Under the pieces are notes generated by a model. The model was given only the letters and a program-made list of their open reading frames with translations, made no database searches and was not told the origin of the DNA. A program made the translations under genes and the position numbers. From positions 18,942,001-19,006,000 of the forward strand of contig NC_084665.1 in assembly GCF_028389875.1 (NCBI RefSeq): a stretch of DNA of 64,000 nucleotides, written 5' to 3'. Of this stretch, positions 12,747 through 23,027 are shown piece after piece; position 1 is the stretch's first letter; each line of letters begins with the position of its first letter. The stretch is from Rhea pennata (Eukaryota > Chordata > Aves > Rheiformes > Rheidae).

Positions 12747-13167
12747 ATAGGGCTACAAAGACGACCAGAGGACTGGAGCCTATGAGGAAAGGCTGTGAGA
12801 GCTGCGCCTGTTTAGCCTGGAGAAGAGAAGGCTGAGAGGGGACCTTATCAACACCTACAAATAACTTAAAGGAGGGTGTCAAGGGGATGGGGCTGAACTC
12901 TTCAGTGGTGCCATGTGACAAGACAAGAGGCAATGGGCACAAACTGCAACACAGGAAGTTCCACCTGAATATAAGGAAGAACTTCTTTAGTATGAGAGTG
13001 ACGGAGCACTGGAACAGGTTGCCCAGAGAGGCTGTGGAGTCTCCTTCTCTGGAGACATTCAAAACCTGCCCAGATGTGGGTGCAACATCTAGGTTACCCT
13101 GCTTGAGCAGGGTCTTGGACTAGATGATCTCCAGAGGTCCCTTCAACTATTCTGTGATTCTGTGATC
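12747..13167 (+). mobile_element. CR1 LINE, 5'-truncated, with 3' end
   Basis: A clear CR1 (chicken repeat 1, non-LTR retrotransposon) 3' fragment of about 420 bp. It begins with the 'gggctacaaagacgaccaga' segment, includes 'tttagcctggagaagagaag', and then the C-terminal end of the CR1 polyprotein. A translated frame at 12887-13123 shows the typical [16 protein letters not shown] and [20 protein letters not shown] words. The 3' UTR has the CCCTGCTTGAGCAGGG hairpin and the element ends in two ATTCTGTG-type octamers near 13150-13166. It is truncated at the 5' end, as most CR1 copies are, and lacks the endonuclease and most of the reverse transcriptase, so it is dead. No target-site duplication is evident, which is normal for CR1. 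Confidence 0.95.
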
Positions 13168-14454
13168 CTTTTACACTGGCAAGAGGCAAACAAGAAACTT
13201 TTTTCTGGTTTTCTGGACTTTTGACAAACTAATGAGTGCCCTTGGGAAATGTCCCTTCTAAAATTACCTCCAAATGACCCCAGGTCCTCTGTGTAGTAAT
13301 GGCACAGTGTAAGCAGCACCCAAGCTTAGGGTGCTCCTTGCCTCCTTCAGTCCTTCCAGGATTACTTTCGCCCAGAACTCCAACAGTAGCTTCTCTCTTA
13401 CAATTGGTCTGGAGCCTCTTGAAAACTGGCCCTCCAAAAGGGCTTTCTATTCCCCATTTCTATTCAGGTATTTTGAAAGGAAGGGAGGCAGCGGGGAACT
13501 GAAACAGAAAGGGGGGGGGGTGGGGAAATGAGTGCCAGTGCACAGGAACTGCAAAAAGAAGAAACGAGATTCAGAGCTCCAAAAAAACTGAATGTCACTA
13601 TTAAAAGGAATCAAGTGCTTCACCTCTGTGCAAAGGCAGCGCTATGAGTTTGCAGCATAGAAAGGGAGAGATCAGAAGGGACTGGAAAGGACATTGATTT
13701 TCTTAAAGGAAAGAGTGAGCAAGAATGACCTCAATGCAAAAATATCTTCTCTCTCTCTTTCTGTCTCACAGACAAATATAGACTTATATGTTATGCAAAG
13801 GCAGTCTTAAAGCATGTTTGGAATGAACAACTTCGGAGACGAATTGCTACCACTAGTCTTCACCCTTGTTTTTGGCTTTTATTTCCCCATTTCCTTTTGT
13901 CTTCTCCCCCTCTAGCACAGCACATCCCTGACAGCTGTCACAAAACCATGTCAAGCCATGAACGCCCCATGTAATATCTACAACAGAGCTGATGCTTTGC
14001 CATTGCAGCCCCAGAGCTGCCCTGGGCAGTTACCACAGCGTGTTTCACATATTGCTAACACAAAGGGCTTAAAATGAGAACGGTACCCCATTCTGGTACT
14101 AACACAAGGTGAAATGCTTTGAAGAGTGTCCAGCTTACACAAATAACACAGAGAGCTGTCAACACAGGCTGGCCAGATGGAGGGCAGGAAGGTAAGTTAA
14201 AGGACACTTATCTGAAGTCAAAAAAGTAGCCTAGTGACTTTAACTTTGAACTGGAAGAGTCTGCAATAGCAAATTTCACAGAGGAAGTGTCTAGTGAAGG
14301 GGGAGGGTTGATAGTGGTGACAGCATCTGTTCCCTTTCTGAAGCAGGACGAAGAAAATGTTCCTCTTCACTAGCCCCTGAGTCAGGAGGAGAGGGGAGGT
14401 TGCCCAGCTGGGCCAGCTACCAGCAACCACAACTCATAGTGAAAGGAGTGAGAA
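13168..14454. other. Non-coding stretch with a possible unannotated exon
   Basis: No protein gene is recognised. A 10-G run lies at 13511-13520. A CT-rich tract ending in CTCACAG at about 13770 resembles a splice acceptor. A perfect donor, GGAAG|GTAAGT, sits at 14190/14191. The donor overlaps the first copy of a 50-odd-bp direct repeat whose partner is at 14829. A 12-bp palindrome GCCCAGCTGGGC lies at 14402-14413. Confidence 0.5.
14192..14245 (+). repeat. Copy A of a dispersed direct repeat
   Basis: This stretch, with 'ggacacttat', 'agtcaaaaa', 'gtagcc' and 'agtgacttta' in order, recurs at 14829-14882 with a few substitutions and small gaps. Flanking bases on both sides do not match, so the repeat is about 50-55 bp long. 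It begins in the intronic half of a perfect splice-donor-like sequence. Confidence 0.85.
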
Positions 14455-14800
14455 TAGTCACTGGTCTTGCAAAAATGACCTATAAAGAAAGATTGTTTGA
14501 ACTGGGGTTGATTAGGTTAAAGAAAAATCCAGAGAAGGACAGGAGGTGGGAGATCAGAGCAATGCTTGCACTGAAGGACATAATATTGAGGTCATACTTT
14601 AGAAAGATCTTCTTAGCAGTAAGAATTTTAAAAATGCTGCATGGGATTGCCTGGGGATCTCTCTAATACTTATCCTGAAGTGTCTTTAGGAACCAGTTAG
14701 ATAGCATCTGTCCAGAAAGACACACATATAGGCAATCATTCCTACCAATAGCCTGACTGCTAAGCGACAGACGAGATTATTTTCTTTCTCTCCAGTTTTG
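14455..14800 (+). mobile_element. Old, diverged CR1-type LINE fragment
   Basis: Segments follow the CR1 3' order: 'gaaagattgtttgaactggg', 'ttgattaggttaaagaaaaa', 'ctttagaaagatcttcttag', 'gcatgggattgcctgggga' and 'tttaggaaccagttagatag', the last resembling the usual 'ttcaggaacaggttagac'. Divergence is high and there is no intact coding frame, so this is an older layer than the copies at 12.75 and 34.2 kb. The limits are approximate. It lies between the two copies of the direct repeat and just upstream of the SINE. Confidence 0.7.
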
Positions 14801-14828
14801 TTAGAGATTGAGATGAAAGTCCCAGTAT

Positions 14829-14882
14829 GTAAATTAGAGGACACTTATGCACAAAGTCAAAAAGTAGCCAAGTGACTTTAGT
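14829..14882 (+). repeat. Copy B of the dispersed direct repeat
   Basis: Partner of the repeat at 14192-14245, in the same orientation, about 637 bp downstream. It ends about 38 bp before the SINE and immediately follows the degraded CR1. Confidence 0.85.
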
Positions 14883-14919
14883 TGTTCTGATTTTCTCTTC
14901 TGTTTCACCATCCCAATTA

Positions 14920-15062
14920 GGGCAGGTTTAGCTCAGTTGGTTAGAGCGTGGTGCTGCTAATGCCAAGGTCACGGGTTCAATCCCCATATGGGGCTACGCT
15001 GAGGGTTGGACTAGATGATCTCCAGAGGTCCCCTGCAACCTTACCATTCTATGATTCTATGA
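14920..15062 (+). mobile_element. tRNA-Ile-derived SINE with CR1 tail (TguSINE1-like)
   Basis: The first 75 or so bases closely follow a tRNA-Ile. The A box is TTAGCTCAGTTGG, followed by TTAGAGCGTGGTGCT; the B box region is GGTCACGGGTTCAATCCCC. The anticodon loop reads CTGCTAA, so the original isoleucine anticodon is mutated and the acceptor stem does not pair cleanly; it is not a working tRNA gene. The tail from about 14997 is CR1-like ('ttggactagatgatctccag', then ATTCTATG repeats), which would let it be copied by CR1 machinery. The tRNA-Ile head plus CR1-type tail is the design known for TguSINE1 of zebra finch and other passerines. Internal RNA polymerase III promoter boxes are still recognisable. 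No clear target-site duplication is seen. Confidence 0.85.
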
Positions 15063-16295
15063 AAAGTATTTGCTTGGAGACTCCAACTCCTATGCACCTC
15101 CTCCCTTTGATAGTTTCACAGTCTCTTGTTCTCAGGTCACTCCCATTTGCAAGCCAGCTCAGAGTTACCTGAGGCACCCTACAGCTTGTGCAGCCTCAGC
15201 AGTCTGTGCTAAAACCCCAGCTTACATAAACATCCAATGGCAAGAGCAGCCGTGGAAAAACTGGAGAGAAAATTTCTGAGCAAGGCTCTGCTCTTGCAGT
15301 TCCCCATGCAAGTTTTACTTTCAGGACAGAAGTTTTCAGCCTCCCAATGAAACATGGATCCACTTACATAAATTCAAACACACAGGCAAGTGATGGCAGG
15401 CCCAGGACAATTATTCCTGCTCCAGAGGGTCAAGAAAGACAACCCTGGTTTGGGTGCAGTTGAAGAAATTCTGTTTTGCATTGCCAGCAGTAATCGGTAC
15501 TCATCCTCTTTTCATTTACAGGACTGATAGAAACAGCTTTGGAGCCATGAGGCCACCTCTGTGTAAAGGCTGCTGGTAACTAAATCTGGGACTGAGCTAA
15601 GCAGGGCAGCATTACTGTGAATGCCAGAAACTGGAGGCCTCCATGTCACATCGCCTGTTCCCTGGTGCCATGGGACAAAACACACGCCCGTGTGCTTTGC
15701 AGACATTGGTGGCCCTTTGGGATTTCAAAGCTTAGACAAGATAACTGGCTGATCCTGTGGTGAGCTGCTGCTAGATGTATTGAAAGCCATTTCTGGGCTC
15801 CAGGATTGGAGCTTGCTCTTTGGGCTAGCTGTGACTCAGGGAAACATGACATCTTAAAAGGCACTTTGGTATTTTTCTGCACCTATCCTGACAAACCAGC
15901 CCTAGAAGAGCAGATAAGGTATCTAGACTTCAAGGCTTTTCACTGAGGGCATTGTAAACAACCATTTCATTACTTCAAGTGGATGTTTTTATACCCTAAC
16001 CATGGCTACAGGCACTTCCGTAATGGTTATATGAGGTAAACAACCTTCAGAAGTATTAATACCAGCTGCCTATGCAAATTCAACTAGACAAAATGAGGCT
16101 CACCCAAAATAATATGAACTTGCTCTCTCATAGAGTTGTTAGGATGCCTTCACAGGCTTCATACTCTCACCCAGGATCTGAGGAAGGAAATCGGTCTTGC
16201 AAGCCAGGGTCTTCTAGGACAATGAGGCAGGGCTGATGACGTCCAGAAATAAGTTTGCCATGGAGGAAATAATGAGTCTTTTTTCCTTCTTCTTC

Positions 16296-16298
<3 letters not shown>

Positions 16299-16325
<27 letters not shown>
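16299..16325 (+). repeat. Poly-T tract (27 T) after a TTC-rich run
   Basis: A (TTC)n-like lead-in from about 16285 runs into 27 uninterrupted T. It is a mononucleotide microsatellite; no retroposed body is visible next to it. Confidence 0.9.
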
Positions 16326-16327
<2 letters not shown>

Positions 16328-16591
16328 CTGGGTAGCTGCCTCCACATTGTACATTTCTGTAAATCGGTACATTGCACTTGCTTTGGTCGGGACTGGTATC
16401 CAGAAGGACCTAGCTCCTGTTCATGATCATTTCTATCTGCTTTCCCCAACACTCTCAGCTCTTTCCAGGGCAAGTTGCAGCTCTTTTCCCACAACACCAT
16501 CAATGCTGCGAGCTGCAGAGCAGGGGCTTTCTTTGTGCTGCAAGTATATTCAATACCTATTATGCTAGAGGCATGATCTGGCTCGTCCCAT

Positions 16592-16648
16592 TATTAAACA
16601 AGTAATAAATAATAATGATAATGACATTATTATTAATAATAATAACAA
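16592..16648 (+). repeat. Imperfect AAT/ATT microsatellite
   Basis: Interrupted AAT units followed by ATT and AAT units, so part of the tract is self-complementary. Confidence 0.8.
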
Positions 16649-19600
16649 CGCTTCCTTTCCAATTGTCAGTATAATCTCTATGTTGTATTTATGAGCACAA
16701 TTAAAAATGAAAAAAATCAAATGTCTTCTTCAAAACCAAACCATGGTATAGCTGGAAACTATCACAGGTATCCTAATTCTGCTCAGCCATTGCATAAAGG
16801 CATTGAATAGCTTGCAATCTGCATTGCTCTCTCTGTAGCATACATTGTGCTGCAAGAGGAAAATGGGAAGAAACAAAGCCAAAGGAGTAATTATGGTCCA
16901 CATGGACAGCACAGTACACAATGAAGATGGAAAGAGCTAATGCTCTGAACAGTGCTGAAAAGAGCAGTTTCAACACTCAACTCTTCCATTGTGTAGGTCG
17001 CTGCCTCCGTTTACACAAGGGCTGCATTTTTCTTTTTTTTGTTGGAAGAGCATTGTGCTGAATGGATGGAAGAACCCTATTCTCTACAAAACCTGTTGTG
17101 TCTGATTTCCAGGAAATCAATCAACTGAAACAAAACCAAAGCAAATAGATCAAACTCTAAACAGAGAGACTTTTCTGTCTTTTAAAACCAAAAATTGCAA
17201 CAATTACTGTGCCTAAAAAGTAACAGGAAAAAGTCATCTCCAGGCACTGTTATTTTCACTCACAGTGGGGAAACAGACTAATTCTGCTCCCAGATTTTCT
17301 ATGAATGAACTGAAAAGCAAAGCAATTAGACAGAAAAGGAACAAACTATTCTTCCAAACAAAACAGCCAGAAGCAGAGCTGTTGTAAACAAGTGAAGCTT
17401 TTTTCCTTCCTCACTGTTTCAAACACTCAGTTATTTTGTGAGAAATGGCAAAGCTATGAATGAGTGCAACACACAGTATGCATCCAGCTGCTCCATTGGC
17501 TGGGGAAGATCTCTAGACCTTAGATGTGAGATTTTTGTGCCCACAAATAAGTGCAATTTTTTTTGCAAAAATTATGCTTGCTGAAAACTTATTTTTTTGT
17601 CAAAAATATTAGATCAATGAGAAAATGCTGAGCAGCTCCAATACTTTTGCATTATGCAGCCATGGGCCTAGGGGTTGCAGCTTAACAGATCTATGAGCTG
17701 ACCAGAGGTACCACTTCAAATGAATTTCCCAAAATAAATGACTAGATAAAGATCATAAATACAACTTGTTGGCCAATAGCCAAAACGAGAGAAAACAAAG
17801 TCAAAGCAAAAAGAAGAGAAAGAGAGGGAACATCCACTCATAAGCTATTCATAAGGGAGGAGAAGGGCATGGGAAGAAAGGAGGAAGAGCTGTGCTATTC
17901 TGTTAGTCACCTGTACAATACTGGAAAGACTTTTTTAAGACTTGCCACAGTCTCTCTTAGGCATGTGTCCTAGGAGAAAACAATAACTTATCTGATTTAA
18001 AGCGTTCACACACCTAACAACAGTGCTGACAAGTAGACAGCTAAAAAGCTCTTCAACAATTTTATGCTATGAACAGCCAATACAGGCTTCATATGAAGAA
18101 ATTTCTAATGATAATTCCAGGAAAATATCAAAAAATAATATGCCAAGCTTCAGGGCAAATGTTAACAATTTGACCACTGAGTCTAAATAACCTCTCTGCA
18201 TAACATCTAGGGAATTCACATCCAAGTGGCTCAAGAAAATGCATCACACATTTGGTGTGCTCATTTTCCACATTCTGTATAATTTTATTGGCAAATAAAT
18301 AAAGATTTTTTGAAGTAATTCTTTTTCTCTGAGCAAGCACAGTATAAAACATATTTTTGTGTGAAAAGCCTGAAGCCGAACAGTGATAGATACCTTTTTG
18401 TTGCTATCAATCATGTAGAAGAGCTGTTCGGAGAATGTCATCTCTAAATAACATCCTGTGTGTTTGAGAAATGATGTATATAGCCATTCAGTGCATCTTT
18501 GGGATGATAAAAACCTTCAGATCAATCTGCTTACAGATTTCTTCATCTGCATCTTCTGGATCTGATGACAGAAAAACTGGGATACAAATCTGTTGTCGCT
18601 CTTCTGAAACATTCTGTAACAGAGTTGGCTGTGCCATATTGATGAAACCTGCCAGCAAATATTTTTTTGTTATTGTTTATATGTTTATTACTATCAGCTC
18701 TTCTTCGATTTTGGAGCTATGGGTACATGCATGGAGTTCCTGGCTGGGTCAGGGGACCTCTTCCTTGTTATTGACACCAGTAGGTTCCTGTGCTAAGTAC
18801 TGCAGTTAATGCATAGTCTCTTCTCTTCCCCTAGTCCAATTGGAGCAGTATCTGCTCTTGAATGATGGCATGGGTGGGTGTACAAATCTCCACATACTCA
18901 GTCTTCCTATTCAATATAGTAAAAAAGATATAGCTTTCTTACATACAAGCCTGTATGTAGGAGGCCCTTATCTCCAGCTCCACCTTTCTCTGAGTAAGGG
19001 TGACTAATCGACTGACGGAGGTAGTCCTGGCCTCCTCTAGCCATGCCCAGTTCTTCTGCACTACCCTGATAATGCAGATTCCAGTCCCCTGAGGGGACTG
19101 TTCTTTCCCCCTTCCAGGATGCTTCTTATCCTGTTGCTTCTCTCCCCAGGCAATGCATACTGTCACCAGAAGTATTTCACCATCTTTCACTGATCTCTGT
19201 GGGACAAGCAAAAGGCCAGGCAGGGGGAAACAAATGGCCCAGTAGGTTTGGAAGGACTTACAGAACAACTTCAATTCCCTGTCTTTAATTCAGCATTCCC
19301 TACTGAACTGTTGCTCTTTATTCCCAAATTATATTCTGACTGATATATGCCATGGAGGTTCAGATGACTGAAGGCTCATCATGAGCTTAAAAGAGAGGCC
19401 AGAGACAAAACTCCCCATGTCAGTCTGAGATTGCATTTCTGGCCTTGACTGGGACAAATTAACTGAGGGGTCTGAAGAACTTTGATTTGTTATGCTGTAA
19501 CTATTCTGCCTAAAGTATACACATACAGACTGGCTTCTGGCCACCCTCCTCTGAGCATGTGTGGTGACATCTCTCGTTCATGTTCTGTAGCTTGCAAGGG

Positions 19601-21986
19601 CTGAGTCCAAACACCCTCCAGCACAATGGGGCAAACACAGCTGTCCAAAAGCCCTGCCACTTTGCTCTAATTAAATTAACATCTTTTGTTAAGGTCATTA
19701 GCTATTAAAGCTATTGAAGTTAATTTTCTTCCTGAGCCTGAAGGCCAGATTTTCAAAAGCAAGATACTAAAGGAGAAGACTGAGGCAATTTGAGCTTCTT
19801 ATGAGCTACCTTTAGCCTCTTGACTCTGTCTTCGTTGCCAGTGAGCAGAGATATGTCATTAGTAGACACATGATCTGTAGATTCCAACCATTTGGCCATC
19901 AGCAGAGGATGAATTCACAACCATCAGTGTAAATAGCTTCTTCTGCTTAAATTAAAAGAAACATAACCTTAAGCAGGGTGGATATTGCAGACTTTGCAGA
20001 CTTCTACCATTTCGTGTGGGTACAAAGATTCAACGTGATTGTGAGCAAGGCTTTGGTCTTGCTCTGCTGCAAATGACCCGTTAAACAACTGACTGGTCAT
20101 CTATCTCTGCAGACAGAAAATCAGACCTGCAGCTTTCCCTATAGGACTGAACTGTGATGTTGTGAAAATCAGACTTGTTTACTGATGTCCTCTGCACAAA
20201 ATAACAGAAATTTCACAAAGATCGTGTGGAGCCAAGAGGGATATCTTGAGACAAACCCACTTAAATGCATCTTCTTGTCTCTTCGAGTCTATATTACATG
20301 AAGTAATTGCAATAAATACAAGATTAAATATTACTAAGCCTCTAAAAATGAGCTGGGTATACTAGAGTCCCTAAGCAAAACAGCACTTAGGATCAGAGCT
20401 CTCTAAGAAGATAATCTCTGTCCCTTTCCTTCTATCACTTTCCCTGCATGCATACAGAAAACAACATTCTCATTATTCTGATCTCATGACACATCCACAT
20501 GACTCAAAAAAACCCAAAACAACCCCAAATCTCACAGATACATCAAAGGAGTGCAGCCAGCACAGGAAACAAGCACACGTTTTACATCAGCCTGCATCAG
20601 GTTGCTAGGGAATCGGAAAATCAACATGTGTTGCCATGACAATGTCACTTCATCATCATTCAACATACAGCTCCAGTGAATGCAGTGAGTAGTCAGTGTC
20701 TATACGCAGGAACAGAGAAGATGTGGGATCGTGCAGGCGCATCCCACCACTGTGGACAGGGGCTTGCTGCTACCACAGCCTGTCAAGCAACAGAAGCATA
20801 CATAGCTGTGGGGAGCTCTTTAATCTTTGCATCTTAACATTTCTATGCTTTGGGATTTTTCCTCATGTTTTTCAGATGATCCCACTCCCAATATCAATGA
20901 CCACTGCCATGGGTAGCAGTGTTTAAGACTACAGATGGGCAATCCATTTTGTATAACACAGCATTGCCCTCCACCCCTTATTGTTCCTAGCTAAAGGCAG
21001 CAGCTGCAACTGGGGGATGCTTAGAAAGTAGAATAAATACCAGAAAGACTGAGAAGAGGGCCCTATTTGTATGTCACTGACAACATGTATTGCTTTACAA
21101 GCTCCCAGGATAGCTGTAGTATCATTACTATCACACTATGATGCTCATGATTAATAGAACCAAAAATAATAAGGTGACAGTACCAAAGGCCAATAGCTGA
21201 GCCAGCTGGAACACCACATAACACTACATTATTCTTGTGTAGGCAAATTAGGTAAGCCTGAACTTGGCATCACTGTCTAGATCGTGCAGCACTGAGCTCT
21301 CTAGAAATGGAAAAGAAGGAGCTTTAACTGGAAAGCAAGCATGTTTAACCAGGTCTGGTCTTAGCCTCAATATCAAGCAACCAACAACCACACCGTGGCA
21401 CTCGGACAAGGATGTTAGTGAACAAAATCTCCAGTAGTCACTCCCTCACTATGGAAAATAACTAGTGTGATCATCCACCTTTAATATCCTCCTCCACAAC
21501 CACCTTTTGCCACATGAACTACTGCTTTTTCACAAAATAAAGCTGCCAGTGCCTCAAGAAGGACAAACACTGCAAATCACGGAAAGTTTTTAAAGAAAAC
21601 CTGATAGCTAGTGCTGACCCCAAAACATCCTGGAAAGATGACAACTCGTTTGTGACCAATATGTAGATGAAAAGGCAAATGATCTCAGATCATCAGATGA
21701 GTTACTCACAACGGACACTGGACCAGCCACAGCCAGATAGAAAGCAATGGTGGAGGGAGGGCCCTACACAGAGATGCAGCTGGAGGGGAGGATCTGAAAC
21801 AAGTAATTTTTCAGTGCTGATAAAAAGTAAGTTTGCAGCCCAGTGTGACAGAAAAAGGGACAGTCAGAGCACTGGTGTTGAGCACTATGGGAAACATACC
21901 TGCACACCAAGGTGCTAGTGAGGCCAGCCCAGCTGCTGCAGAGATTGAGCTGGGACAATCTGATGGTTCTGCTCTCTGTAACACTC

Positions 21987-22006
21987 ACCACCACCACCAC
22001 CACCCC
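21987..22006 (+). repeat. (CCA)n microsatellite
   Basis: About six CAC/CCA units in a row, running into a C-rich end. Confidence 0.85.
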
Positions 22007-22987
22007 ACCCCCGTTGTGGTTGTTTTATTGATTCAAGGGTGACTTTTTTGGTTTGAACAATAAGTAAACCCTTTTATTCTAGAAATCCCTCCCTTATGTC
22101 AGAAGCCAGACCAGGAGCTGGATCAGAGTTCCCTACCTGCTCAGGGGATGCTGATGTGGATCCAGGCATGAGTGAGTGAGAGCTGTCAAGACAGCTGTAA
22201 CGTGTATTACTGGCAGCAGGTGTGTACAGCAGGTTGGCAGCACTGCCTTCAGTGACGAGTCTCTGGAGATCTGGTGTCACATGGTCCAGAAACCACAGCT
22301 GAAATTGTTCACAAAGAAAGCACATTTTTCATGGCTTTGATGATAAGGTATTAAATGTTACAAAACTCCCTTGACAGCCTCTGTCCAGATTATGACTGTG
22401 TGCCAGGGAAGAACCTAAAAATGAAGGAACTTACCCAAGAAAAAAAGTGGGAAACAGAAGTGCATTTAGGAATAACCTTTTTGTCCTGTTTTCTAAAACT
22501 ATCCCTCACACACACCCCCACAAAAAATATATGGAATACGCTTCCTTCTCCATCAAATGCATTCCTGTGTGGGAACTTGTTTGCATGGACTGTTACCACC
22601 TAATCCTGGTGGTAAATCCTGGTGCTACCTCTCCAAGCTTCCTGGCTGCTCACTCCTGCTACCTCTCTGCCTGCCACAGGGGCTGGATTCTCACTCTGCA
22701 CGGCCCAACAGGAATCATTCCCAAGATGCTGAGACCACATCTAGGCAACACCAGGCACACTTCTATCTCCAAAAGCTCAATATCTACTCTAGGGTTGTTT
22801 TCAGGGTGGAAGATCTGAGATGCTCAGCACTTAACCAGTGCATGGGACATTCCGAACCCAGCTCCTACTTATCATTGTTCTTGTTTCAGAACAGGGCGTA
22901 CTGTCAATGGAATATAAATGATAGCTTTTTCTCTGTTGGTATGTGTTTTGTCTATGTACCCAGCAAAATGCTTATTCTTCTTTCGCC

Positions 22988-23027
22988 TTTCTCTCTCTCT
23001 CTCTTTTTTTCTCTCTCTCTTTTTTTT
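22988..23027 (+). repeat. CT/T-rich polypyrimidine tract
   Basis: Two (CT)n runs separated by poly-T, ending in TTTTTTTAAG at about 23030. It resembles a splice polypyrimidine tract but is best read as a microsatellite, since no exon can be recognised after it. Confidence 0.85.

Noticed and set aside
12742..13123. Open frames on both strands
   Set aside because: They lie within the CR1 fragment; the plus frame is the tail of the CR1 polyprotein and the minus frame is its shadow.
14172..14186. CTCF-like site
   Set aside because: Resembles CCAGNAGGGGGCAG but needs an extra base and has a mismatch at a key position.
14920..14995. A functional tRNA gene
   Set aside because: The anticodon loop and acceptor stem are altered and the unit continues straight into a CR1 tail, so it is a SINE head.
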